From Christensenella sp. UBA1782 (GTDB lineage: Bacteria; Bacillota; Clostridia; Christensenellales; DTU072): DNA of 11,758 nucleotides. Shown here in pieces: positions 1 to 6,857 of the stretch; the stretch's first letter is position 1; each line of letters opens with the position of its first letter. The notes under the pieces are model-generated. The model was not told the DNA's origin. It made no database searches and was given only the letters and a program-made list of their open reading frames with translations. Location of the stretch: positions 9,460-21,217 of the forward strand of contig DCGI01000046.1 in assembly GCA_002315475.1 (NCBI GenBank), read 5' to 3'. Made by a program: the position numbers and the translations under genes.

Positions 1-362
1 GACATATACTTGCACAGGGAAAACTTGCTGAAAAATACGTATTAAGTCCCCATCAAGACGTTTTTATTCTACGAAAATATCTGGAAGAAAACGGTTTTTC
101 GGTACAGAAAGATTACGTGCTTTTCGACAAAAAATACTATTCCGTTCTCGTGGTCTGCGCGGGGAAAACCGACTATACCGACAGCTATTATATCGGCAAA
201 AATCTACCGACGACGGAAGACTTTCAAAAATATATTCTGCTTCGCAAAAAAACGTTGGAAGCAATCGAAAAAGACACGAACGGAAACATGAACGAAAACT
301 CGAAAAAAGAGCTTATAGAAATTAGAAAATGGTTACAATCAAACAAATTATCGACGCCATAG
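1..362 (+). CDS. trmK: tRNA (adenine(22)-N1)-methyltransferase TrmK, C-terminal part (5' end outside window)
   Basis: The reading frame is open from base 3 and ends at TAG 360-362, leaving 119 visible residues. The family uses S-adenosylmethionine to methylate N1 of A22 in tRNA. The visible part starts after the SAM-binding motifs. It carries the segment LSPHQDVFILRKYLEENGF, which matches the conserved TrmK stretch (usually L-Q-P-N near its start) at the end of the Rossmann domain, followed by a beta strand with YYSVLVV. The last ~45 residues are charged and helical, as expected for the C-terminal coiled coil of TrmK. The following nif3 gene is its usual partner in Bacillota (yqfN-yqfO in Bacillus subtilis), which supports the call. 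The catalytic N-terminal half cannot be checked here. Confidence 0.85.
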   Translation, partial: HILAQGKLAEKYVLSPHQDVFILRKYLEENGFSVQKDYVLFDKKYYSVLVVCAGKTDYTDSYYIGKNLPTTEDFQKYILLRKKTLEAIEKDTNGNMNENSKKELIEIRKWLQSNKLSTP

Positions 363-1087
363 AAGAATTTGCACCCCTTGCCACACAGGCACCCTACGAT
401 AACTGCGGCTTAAAAATCGGCGATCCGCAAGCAATCTGTACGGGCGTCATGATTACGTTGGACTTATCGGAATCAGTCGTAGAACAAGCCGTTAATAATA
501 GATGCAATCTGATTATCGAACACCATCCTTCCATTTGGAAAGGGTGGAAAAACATTGACTTGTTTTATCCCAAAACAAAGGCACTATTAACGGCATTTCA
601 AAACGATATCGTCGTTTATTCGGCGCATACGAACGTAGATTTCGCACCAAACGGCTTAAACGATGCTTTTGCCGAACAAATTTTACTGACCGACCTACAA
701 GAGGAACCGGAAGGACGAATAGGCACTCTGCAACAAGGATACACTTTATCGGAATACGCCCGCATTATCGGAAAAATTCTGAAAGACGATACCGTAAGAA
801 CGATAGGAAACCCCGAAAAAATCATTCATACGGTCGCCGTTATTAACGGAGCGGGAGGAGGCGACGAAGAACTCCTCGCCGATTTTTCCCGAAAAAGCGA
901 CGTATTCGTCACCGCCGAAGTAAAATATAACGTAGCGCGGTTGTCAAAAGACATTGACTATGCTATAATTGAAGTCGGACACTTTACAAGTGAATTAGGT
1001 TTTATGCCGCTTATCCGCAAAGTACTCCATAAAACATATCCGAACATTGCCGTATACGAAGCGGTAATACCCGATCCCTACGAATAA
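329..1087 (+). CDS. NIF3/DUF34 family di-metal protein (YqfO-like, 'GTP cyclohydrolase 1 type 2' family)
   Basis: This 252-residue protein belongs to the NIF3-like family, cytosolic toroidal hexamers that bind two metal ions; the true substrate is unsettled despite the cyclohydrolase label. Metal ligands are visible: the His65-His66 pair in IEHHP, His100 and Asp104 in SAHTNVD, and His218 and Glu222 in EVGHFTSE. The N terminus (IIDAIEEFAPL...YDNCGL) is typical of the family, which fixes the ATG at 329 although no strong Shine-Dalgarno precedes it. It overlaps the end of trmK by 34 bases, so translation is probably coupled. At about 250 residues it is the short form, without the ~100-residue insert (PII-like domain) found in the middle of the B. 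subtilis YqfO type. A role beside TrmK in tRNA or cofactor repair is inference from gene order only. Confidence 0.93.
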   Translation: MVTIKQIIDAIEEFAPLATQAPYDNCGLKIGDPQAICTGVMITLDLSESVVEQAVNNRCNLIIEHHPSIWKGWKNIDLFYPKTKALLTAFQNDIVVYSAHTNVDFAPNGLNDAFAEQILLTDLQEEPEGRIGTLQQGYTLSEYARIIGKILKDDTVRTIGNPEKIIHTVAVINGAGGGDEELLADFSRKSDVFVTAEVKYNVARLSKDIDYAIIEVGHFTSELGFMPLIRKVLHKTYPNIAVYEAVIPDPYE

Positions 1088-1092
1088 AGGAG
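1086..1092 (+). promoter_or_regulatory. Ribosome binding site of the zinc-ribbon gene
   Basis: AAAGGAG lies 9 bases before ATG 1102 and overlaps the nif3 stop codon (TAA 1085-1087). It is one of the best Shine-Dalgarno matches in the window and fixes the downstream start. Confidence 0.75.
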
Positions 1093-1101
1093 AATAACAT
1101 C

Positions 1102-1800
1102 ATGTCATTACAACTTATTTTAGATTACCAAAAAATCGATCTCGGTTTATATCAAAAAGAAAAAGAATTACTGAAATCGGAAGAAATCAAAATCGTGGTT
1201 TTCTGCAAAAAAAGATTTGGTGATTGTACGGAAGAACTGAAACAATTAAAACAGCTTCTTGCTTCCCACTATAAATCTTTACAACAAATCACCGAAAGAC
1301 TTACGGAAATCGAAGAAACCAAAAAAGAAATCGAATCCATAACGGAGTTTAGTGAAGAAGAAGACTTGACCGACTATGCTTTACGTATCGACGAATACGA
1401 AAATGCGTTACAAGAGCTAAATAAAAATTACATGAAAATCGTCAAAGACATCGAAGACGTAGCGGCTAAAAATAAAGAATTAAACGAAAACATGGACAGA
1501 TTGCAACGTCAATGCGACCGTGCGATACAAACTATGAACGAAAAAAAAGCAAGTTATTATCAAGAAACGAAAGAAATCTCCGCACAGCTCAAAGAGCTGC
1601 AAAAAAGAATCGAACCCGAATTTTTTTCCAAATACAAGTACCTTCGGGACAATAAAAAAATGCCTGCATTCGTTTGTTACCGAGTCCCGAATTGCGGTGC
1701 GTGCGGTGTAGATATTCGATTGGAGGTAGAAAAGAAGTTACTGAAATCGGGAGATTTTACGGAATGTCCTCACTGCGGCAGAATCGTATATCTTTTGTAA
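1102..1800 (+). CDS. Coiled-coil protein with C-terminal C4 zinc ribbon (zf-RING_7 / PF02591 type)
   Basis: This 232-residue protein has two visible parts. Residues ~15 to 175 are almost entirely charged helix rich in K, E, Q and L with heptad-like spacing, a long coiled-coil hairpin. The C terminus is a zinc ribbon with two knuckles, Cys198-G-A-Cys201 and Cys222-P-H-Cys225, ending in GRIVYLL, as in the C4-type zinc-ribbon family found beside nif3 in many Clostridia and Actinobacteria. The family's molecular role is not established; nucleic-acid binding is often suggested from the fold. It has no signal peptide or membrane segment and should be cytosolic. The start is fixed by AAAGGAG at 1086-1092, and only 14 bases separate it from nif3, so it belongs to the same operon. 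Confidence 0.85.
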   Translation: MSLQLILDYQKIDLGLYQKEKELLKSEEIKIVVFCKKRFGDCTEELKQLKQLLASHYKSLQQITERLTEIEETKKEIESITEFSEEEDLTDYALRIDEYENALQELNKNYMKIVKDIEDVAAKNKELNENMDRLQRQCDRAIQTMNEKKASYYQETKEISAQLKELQKRIEPEFFSKYKYLRDNKKMPAFVCYRVPNCGACGVDIRLEVEKKLLKSGDFTECPHCGRIVYLL

Positions 1801-1843
1801 TACTCGGTATCGTAAAAGCGTATATATATCCAAAGGGGTGTAT

Positions 1844-2578
1844 ATGCGTTTTTTCAAAATGAACGGTCTCGGAAACGATTATATCTTTCTCGATGAAAAA
1901 GAAATCCTTTCGCATGACCGAAACAACTTGGCAAAAAAACTTTGCAATCGGCATTTCGGTATCGGAGGCGACGGAATCGTAGTTTTCGGAAAGAGTGAAC
2001 AAGCCGATATTGCTATGGACATTTATAACGCAGACGGTTCTTCCGCCGAACTATGCGGGAACGCCTTACGATGCCTTGTCCGCTATTATTCCGATAAGAA
2101 TCTATGTAATTCTGTATCCGTGGAAACAAAAGCCGGGATTAAATTCGGATTTCGAGGCAAGAAAGGGATTACCGTCAATTTAGGAAGGCACAAAGAAATT
2201 TGCACGAAAATTTCTCAAAATGCAACGGGGACATTCGTCGATATGGGAAATCCGCATTTCGTCGTAGTGCAAGAATACAACGAGAAATTAGCCGAAAAAA
2301 TCGGTAACGACGTATCGGTTTTTCCCTTCAGAACCAACGTGGAATTCGTTTGGAAACAAGAAGGACAAGATTACTTTGTGCGCGTTTACGAAAGAGGGGT
2401 AGGCGAAACGCTCTCGTGCGGGACGGGTGCCTGTGCGGTCTTTTGTGCCTCTCGACAAAACAAAATAAACGTTCGACTACCCGGCGGCGTGCTGGTATGC
2501 GAAAATAACGAAAAAGGAGAAATCCTTCAAACGGGCGATACCGCTTATAATTTTGAAGGTGAAACAGAACTATGGTAA
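1844..2578 (+). CDS. dapF: Diaminopimelate epimerase DapF
   Basis: Converts LL-diaminopimelate to meso-diaminopimelate, the precursor of lysine and of the peptidoglycan cross-bridge, in the cytosol without a cofactor. The N terminus MRFFKMNGLGNDY is the family signature. Both active-site cysteines are present: Cys71 in LCGNALRC and Cys192 in SCGTGAC, acting as the two-base pair. The protein has 244 residues, somewhat shorter than the ~274 of E. coli. I prefer ATG 1844 because AAGGGG (1833-1838) lies 5 bases ahead; a GTG at 1838 is in frame but is part of that Shine-Dalgarno. It follows the zinc-ribbon gene after 43 bases with no terminator, and its stop overlaps dapL by 7 bases, so the two enzymes of the pathway are translationally coupled. 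Confidence 0.96.
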   Translation: MRFFKMNGLGNDYIFLDEKEILSHDRNNLAKKLCNRHFGIGGDGIVVFGKSEQADIAMDIYNADGSSAELCGNALRCLVRYYSDKNLCNSVSVETKAGIKFGFRGKKGITVNLGRHKEICTKISQNATGTFVDMGNPHFVVVQEYNEKLAEKIGNDVSVFPFRTNVEFVWKQEGQDYFVRVYERGVGETLSCGTGACAVFCASRQNKINVRLPGGVLVCENNEKGEILQTGDTAYNFEGETELW

Positions 2579-3750
2579 GCATCAATGAAAATTACAACGC
2601 GTTAAAAGAGAGTTATCTTTTTACCGATATTGCGAAAAAAGTAGCCGCATATTCTCAAGAAAATCCCGACAAAATCATCATAAAAATGGGTATCGGGGAC
2701 GTAACGCAACCGCTCATCCCCGAAGTGGTGGAAGCCATGAAAAAAGCAGCCGCCGAAATGGGTGAAAAAAGCACCTTTCGCGGCTACGGTCCCGAACAAG
2801 GTTACGCATTTTTGCGGGAAAAAATCGTGCAATACTACCAAGAAAACATGGCTGTTTCTCTCGAACCCGACGAAGTGTTTATTTCGGACGGAGCCAAAAG
2901 CGACATCGGCAACATAACCGATTTGTTCTCACAAAAAAACGTAATAGCCGTACCCGATCCGGTTTACCCCGTCTACGTAGACAGTAACGTTATGCTCGGC
3001 AGAAAAATCGTTTATATCAACGCAACCGTCGAAAATAACTTTTTGCCGACGCCCGATGCTCTGCAAGAAGGAGACATTATCTATCTTTGTTCGCCCAATA
3101 ATCCGACGGGTGCCGCTTTTACGAAGGAACAACTGGAAGCATGGGTAAATTTTGCCAAGAAAAACGGCTCCCTGATTCTTTACGATGCGGCGTACGAGGC
3201 GTTTATTCGCGAAGACATTCCCCGTTCCGTTTTCGAAATCGAAGGGGCGAAGGAGTGTGCCGTCGAGTTTTGTTCCTATTCCAAAACGGCAGGCTTTACG
3301 GGTACGAGATGCGGATACACCGTCGTGCCGAAAAAATTGATTTTCGGCGGTGCTTCTCTTAACAAAATGTGGCTACGTCGTCAAACCACGAAATTCAACG
3401 GCGTTTCTTACGTTACACAACGGGGTGCCGAAGCAATTTATTTGCCGTCGGCGCAGAATAATATTCGTAAAACCATTGATATTTACCGAAAAAATGCCGA
3501 AGTCATCGCACAAACGATGGAAAAGAAAGGTATTTGGTATACCGGCGGAAAGAATTCTCCGTATATATGGTTTAAGTGTCCCGACGGAAAAACGTCGTGG
3601 GAATACTTCGATTTTCTGTTACGAACCTGCGGAATCGTTTGCACGCCGGGAAGCGGTTTCGGTAAAAACGGAGAAGGTTTTATACGCTTAACCGCCTTCA
3701 ATACCTACGAAAATACCGTAGAAGCGATGCGCAGATTGGAACAAATCTAA
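2572..3750 (+). CDS. dapL: LL-diaminopimelate aminotransferase DapL
   Basis: A PLP-dependent class I/II aminotransferase of 392 residues that makes LL-diaminopimelate directly from tetrahydrodipicolinate and glutamate, bypassing the acylated dapD/C/E route. Visible signatures: MGIGDVTQPL near the N terminus, RGYGPEQGY, the aspartate region DPVYPVYVD, SPNNPTGA, YDAAYEAF and the PLP-lysine motif SYSKTAGFTGTRCG with the Schiff-base lysine at Lys238. The length is close to the ~410 of characterised DapL proteins. ATG 2572 overlaps the dapF stop (TAA 2576-2578) and is preceded by GAAGGTG (2555-2561). DapF acts on its product, so adjacency and overlap fit the pathway. It is the last gene of the first operon, with a terminator 10 bases downstream. 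Other family aminotransferases are possible but the motif set and dapF link make DapL the clear choice. Confidence 0.94.
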   Translation: MVSINENYNALKESYLFTDIAKKVAAYSQENPDKIIIKMGIGDVTQPLIPEVVEAMKKAAAEMGEKSTFRGYGPEQGYAFLREKIVQYYQENMAVSLEPDEVFISDGAKSDIGNITDLFSQKNVIAVPDPVYPVYVDSNVMLGRKIVYINATVENNFLPTPDALQEGDIIYLCSPNNPTGAAFTKEQLEAWVNFAKKNGSLILYDAAYEAFIREDIPRSVFEIEGAKECAVEFCSYSKTAGFTGTRCGYTVVPKKLIFGGASLNKMWLRRQTTKFNGVSYVTQRGAEAIYLPSAQNNIRKTIDIYRKNAEVIAQTMEKKGIWYTGGKNSPYIWFKCPDGKTSWEYFDFLLRTCGIVCTPGSGFGKNGEGFIRLTAFNTYENTVEAMRRLEQI

Positions 3751-3760
3751 AACAGATAAG

Positions 3761-3788
3761 GCACCGAAAGAAATCGGTGCTTTTTTTT
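3761..3788 (+). terminator. Intrinsic terminator after dapL
   Basis: A perfect 7-bp stem, GCACCGA (3761-3767) with TCGGTGC (3774-3780), closes a 6-base loop and is followed directly by eight T residues (3781-3788). The AAG before the stem can pair with the first T residues and lengthen it. It sits 10 bases after the dapL stop and separates the dapF-dapL operon from the lacZ unit. Confidence 0.93.
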
Positions 3789-3799
3789 GACAAAAAATG

Positions 3800-3829
3800 T
3801 TGCATCTTATCTTAAAAATATGTTATTAT
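3800..3829 (+). promoter_or_regulatory. Probable sigma-A type promoter of the lacZ unit (extended -10)
   Basis: TGTTATTAT at 3821-3829 fits the extended -10 form TGnTATAAT with one mismatch. A weak -35, TTGCAT (3800-3805), lies 18 bases upstream of the hexamer at 3824. A perfect TTGACA (3787-3792) also occurs at the edge of the terminator T-tract, but its nearest -10-like hexamer (TATCTT, 3808-3813) is at a poor 15-base spacing. The 108-base gap after a terminator must hold a promoter for lacZ; the exact start site is inferred. Confidence 0.55.
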
Positions 3830-3841
3830 ATAAAAAATAAC
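3822..3841. repeat. Short inverted repeat over the -10 region, possible operator
   Basis: GTTATT (3822-3827) and AATAAC (3836-3841) are exact inverted arms around an 8-base AT-rich spacer. The position, overlapping the putative -10 and ending at the lacZ leader, would suit a repressor site. Six-base AT-rich arms can arise by chance and no regulator gene is in view, so this is tentative. Confidence 0.25.
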
Positions 3842-3858
3842 GGAGATACAAAGATAAA

Positions 3859-6855
3859 ATGTTTCAATATTACGCCAATAAAAGTGTTTTTGATATAAAT
3901 ACGTTAGAAAGATACGCATGCGGCTTTCCCGTGCACGAAAACGTCACTTCCCTTAACGGGAAATGGCGATTCAAATTCTACAAGCATCTTGCGGAAATTC
4001 CCGCACAATTCGGAAAAGAAGGATTCGATTATTCCGATTTCGACACCGTTCCCGTTCCGTTCGAGTGGCAAATGCTCGGATACGATATACCTTTATACGC
4101 CAATATTCAGTATCCTTACGCCGTCTCGATGAACCCGTTACGGATTCCGTACATACACGCATCCAAAAATACGGCGGGATTGTATGTAAAAGAATTTACT
4201 TTGTGTTCGGTACCCGAAGAACTGCATTTGTATTTCGGCGGTATCAATTCCTGCGGAGAGATTTACCTGAACGGAAACTTCGTCGGGTACAGCGAAAACA
4301 CATTCGGTTGCCAAGAATACGACGTTACTTCGTTTATCAGAAAAGGAAAAAATATCCTTTCGGTGGGTGTTTTCCGTTACTGTACGGGTAGCTATTTGGA
4401 AGACCAAGATATGTGGCGTCTTTCGGGTATTTTTCGCGACGTTTTTCTTGTGGAATACCCCAAAGACAAAATACGGGACGCATATAGTGCGTGTTCTTTT
4501 GCAAACGACTATAAAAAAGCCGTTTTTACAACCAATATTTATACCGATACGACGGAAGAAAACACTATCGTATTGGAACTGACCGACGGCGACGAAAAAG
4601 TCGTATTTAAGGAAGAAGCACCGGCCGAGCAAGCCGTCGAGATTTCCACCGAAATCAAAAAACCCGCTCTTTGGTCGCACGAAAAGCCCAATCTTTACAC
4701 CGTAAAAATTACTTTAATGCGAAAAAAGAAAATTTTGGACGAAAGAAAATACGCCTTTGGTTTTCGTGAAATCAAAATACAACCGTTTGAAAACGGCAGG
4801 GGACCGTTCGTATTGCTAAACGGCGTTCCCGTCAAATTCCGAGGCGTCAACCGCCACGAATTCCATTGTGAGAGAGGACACGCCTTAACCAAAGAAATCA
4901 TCCGAAGCGATCTCGAACTCTGCAAACGGAACAATATCACCGCCATACGAACTTCTCACTATCCGAATAATCCGTATTTCTATGAAGTTTGCGACGAAAT
5001 CGGTATTTTGGTTATTTGCGAAAACAATTTAGAAACCCATGGACTTAGCAATATTTTGCCTAAAAACAGTCCGTATTGGGAAAAACAGTGTGTTTTCCGC
5101 GCAGTCAACATGGTAAAAACTTTCCGAAACCATCCCTGCATAGTCAGTTGGTCGCTCGGCAACGAAGCAGGCTTCGGAAAAACCTTCGTCCACATGAAAG
5201 AAGCCATCCTTGCCTTAGATAAGACGAGATTTATCCATTACGAAGGGGATTACACCGCCAAAGTCAGCGACGTAATGAGCGAAATGTATACCCATCAGGA
5301 AGAAATGCGGACGATCGGAGAATGTAAAAAGAATCACGTTCATGGAAAATCCATGGCAAAACCCCTCGGTCAATCTCTGAAGCCCGCAGAATATCGCAAT
5401 CTTCCCTTTATGCAATGCGAATATTCTCACTGCATGGGAAACAGTTTGGGCAATTTTTCCGACTATTGGAAAGATTACAAACGATATGATCGTTTGGCGG
5501 GGGGATTTATTTGGGACTTCGTCGATCAATCGATTAAAGTTACCGATCCCGACGGAACCGTTCGTTGGACGTACGGTGGCGATTTCGGGGACGAGCCGAA
5601 TTTCGGAACATTCTGTTATAACGGTATTCTTCGTGCCGACAGAACGCCCAATCCGGCTTTTTACGAAGTAAAAAAACAATACCAAATGGTTGATTTTGCT
5701 TGGAGCGGCAACACCTTGACTCTCAAAAACAATCACATGTTTACCGATTTGAAGGGGTATATTTTGCAGACTTCTTTCCTTGCCGACGGAAACCTGTTTG
5801 AGGAACAATCGTTAAAATTGCCTTCCGTACCCCCGCAAACGGAATATGCTTTGGATCTGGAAATACCCGAACATAGCGGAGAAATATCCGTTCTTTTCGA
5901 AGTAAAACTCTCCAAAAAAGAATTGGTGCGGCAGGCAAAAGACACCATCGCTTTTGAACAGTTCCTTGTGAAGCCGTACGACTTTGTTTTACAACCGTTG
6001 CAAGGAAAAGCCGATTTTCACGAGGGAAATTGGGAAATAACGATCTTTACCGAAAAAAACAAGTTTATTTTCGAAAAGAAGACGGGTGCCATTACCAGTA
6101 TTGCCGTCGACGACCACGAAAAACTGAAAGCACCCATTCTCCCGAATTTCTGTCGTCCGACCATTGATAACGACAACTATAAAGTTACGCCGAAAATCGT
6201 ATCGGAATTGATTATGCGCGTCAACAAGTTTTTCCACGCCGAACACACCTTGCGTCCGAAAAACATAGAAGTATACAAAGAAAACGATATCGTTGTCATC
6301 AAAACCGATTGGAAATATCGTTTTGCCAAAAAGTTACAAACCCGTTACCTCTTTTCGGAAAACGGCGTAGACATGGAAATGGAGATCATTCCAAACACAG
6401 CTCTGATTCGCTACGGCTTTACGTTCGGCACGATGGAAAAAGTACGGGAAATCGATTTTTACGGAAAAGGCAAACAGGAATGTTATTGCGACCGCGATAC
6501 GGGAGCCGTTTTGCGGGAATACAAAGGGATTGCGGAAGACTTTACCCACGAATATCTCTATCCGCAGGAAAACGGAAATCACACCGAAACGAGATTTTTA
6601 CATCTCGGTGACGATTTTCTCCTTCTTGCCAAAGACAAGCCGTTCGAGTTTTCGGTACGTCCCTACACGATTCATAAATTGGAGGCAGCGCAACACTATC
6701 ACGAATTGGTAAAAGATAAGTACTACACCGTCACGATTGACGGAAAACAAAGAGGCGTCGGAGGGGACGGAACGGGCTTTGCCTTTTTGAAGCCGCAATA
6801 CACCATACCCGCCGGAAAAAAATATATATTAAAATATAGGATGATTGTGAAGTAA
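3859..6855 (+). CDS. lacZ: Glycoside hydrolase family 2 beta-galactosidase, LacZ type
   Basis: A 998-residue cytosolic enzyme without signal peptide, hydrolysing terminal beta-galactosides. Domain order matches E. coli LacZ (1023 residues): jelly-roll sugar-binding domain (~30-205, with YLEDQDMWRLSGIFRDV), Ig-like domain (~207-305), TIM barrel (~307-600), second Ig-like domain (~605-700) and the C-terminal Bgal_small_N beta-sandwich (~720-995). Acid/base Glu436 lies in SLGNEAG and nucleophile Glu521 in CEYSHCMGNSLG. NRHE, SHYP and NLETHG, which supply substrate or metal ligands, are intact. An odd point is Gly973, which aligns with E. coli Trp999 of the sugar site. An in-frame TAA at 3838-3840 restricts the start to ATG 3859; GGAG (3842-3845) is a rather distant 13 bases ahead. 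The first gene after the terminator, 2 bases before the patatin gene. Substrate beyond beta-galactoside is not proven. Confidence 0.93.
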   Translation: MFQYYANKSVFDINTLERYACGFPVHENVTSLNGKWRFKFYKHLAEIPAQFGKEGFDYSDFDTVPVPFEWQMLGYDIPLYANIQYPYAVSMNPLRIPYIHASKNTAGLYVKEFTLCSVPEELHLYFGGINSCGEIYLNGNFVGYSENTFGCQEYDVTSFIRKGKNILSVGVFRYCTGSYLEDQDMWRLSGIFRDVFLVEYPKDKIRDAYSACSFANDYKKAVFTTNIYTDTTEENTIVLELTDGDEKVVFKEEAPAEQAVEISTEIKKPALWSHEKPNLYTVKITLMRKKKILDERKYAFGFREIKIQPFENGRGPFVLLNGVPVKFRGVNRHEFHCERGHALTKEIIRSDLELCKRNNITAIRTSHYPNNPYFYEVCDEIGILVICENNLETHGLSNILPKNSPYWEKQCVFRAVNMVKTFRNHPCIVSWSLGNEAGFGKTFVHMKEAILALDKTRFIHYEGDYTAKVSDVMSEMYTHQEEMRTIGECKKNHVHGKSMAKPLGQSLKPAEYRNLPFMQCEYSHCMGNSLGNFSDYWKDYKRYDRLAGGFIWDFVDQSIKVTDPDGTVRWTYGGDFGDEPNFGTFCYNGILRADRTPNPAFYEVKKQYQMVDFAWSGNTLTLKNNHMFTDLKGYILQTSFLADGNLFEEQSLKLPSVPPQTEYALDLEIPEHSGEISVLFEVKLSKKELVRQAKDTIAFEQFLVKPYDFVLQPLQGKADFHEGNWEITIFTEKNKFIFEKKTGAITSIAVDDHEKLKAPILPNFCRPTIDNDNYKVTPKIVSELIMRVNKFFHAEHTLRPKNIEVYKENDIVVIKTDWKYRFAKKLQTRYLFSENGVDMEMEIIPNTALIRYGFTFGTMEKVREIDFYGKGKQECYCDRDTGAVLREYKGIAEDFTHEYLYPQENGNHTETRFLHLGDDFLLLAKDKPFEFSVRPYTIHKLEAAQHYHELVKDKYYTVTIDGKQRGVGGDGTGFAFLKPQYTIPAGKKYILKYRMIVK

Positions 6856-6857
6856 AA

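Noticed and set aside
1167..1752. The sequence TTACTGAAATCGG occurs twice in the zinc-ribbon gene
   Set aside because: Both copies encode the common run LLKS in a lysine- and leucine-rich protein; two isolated 13-base matches do not indicate a functional repeat.
1801..1843. Possible lysine riboswitch or attenuator before dapF
   Set aside because: The spacer is only 43 bases, far too short for a lysine riboswitch, and holds no stem-loop with a T-tract.
1838..1846. GTG 1838 as the dapF start
   Set aside because: It overlaps the AAGGGG Shine-Dalgarno that is correctly spaced for ATG 1844, and the family N terminus begins at that ATG.
1674..1862. A small + strand frame bridging the zinc-ribbon gene and dapF, which might fill the 43-base gap
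   Set aside because: It starts inside the zinc-ribbon coding sequence, has no Shine-Dalgarno and overlaps the dapF start; the gap is simply a short spacer.
3963..4391. A 142-codon + strand frame inside lacZ
   Set aside because: It is an out-of-frame reading of the beta-galactosidase N-terminal domain, arginine-rich and without motifs.
4138..4680. A 180-codon open frame on the minus strand within lacZ
   Set aside because: It lies opposite a clear GH2 domain, has no recognisable domain and is rich in F, R and V, as expected from the reverse complement of this codon usage.
5215..5808. A 197-codon open frame on the minus strand within lacZ
   Set aside because: It is antisense to the catalytic barrel region including Glu521; composition and lack of motifs mark it as a shadow.
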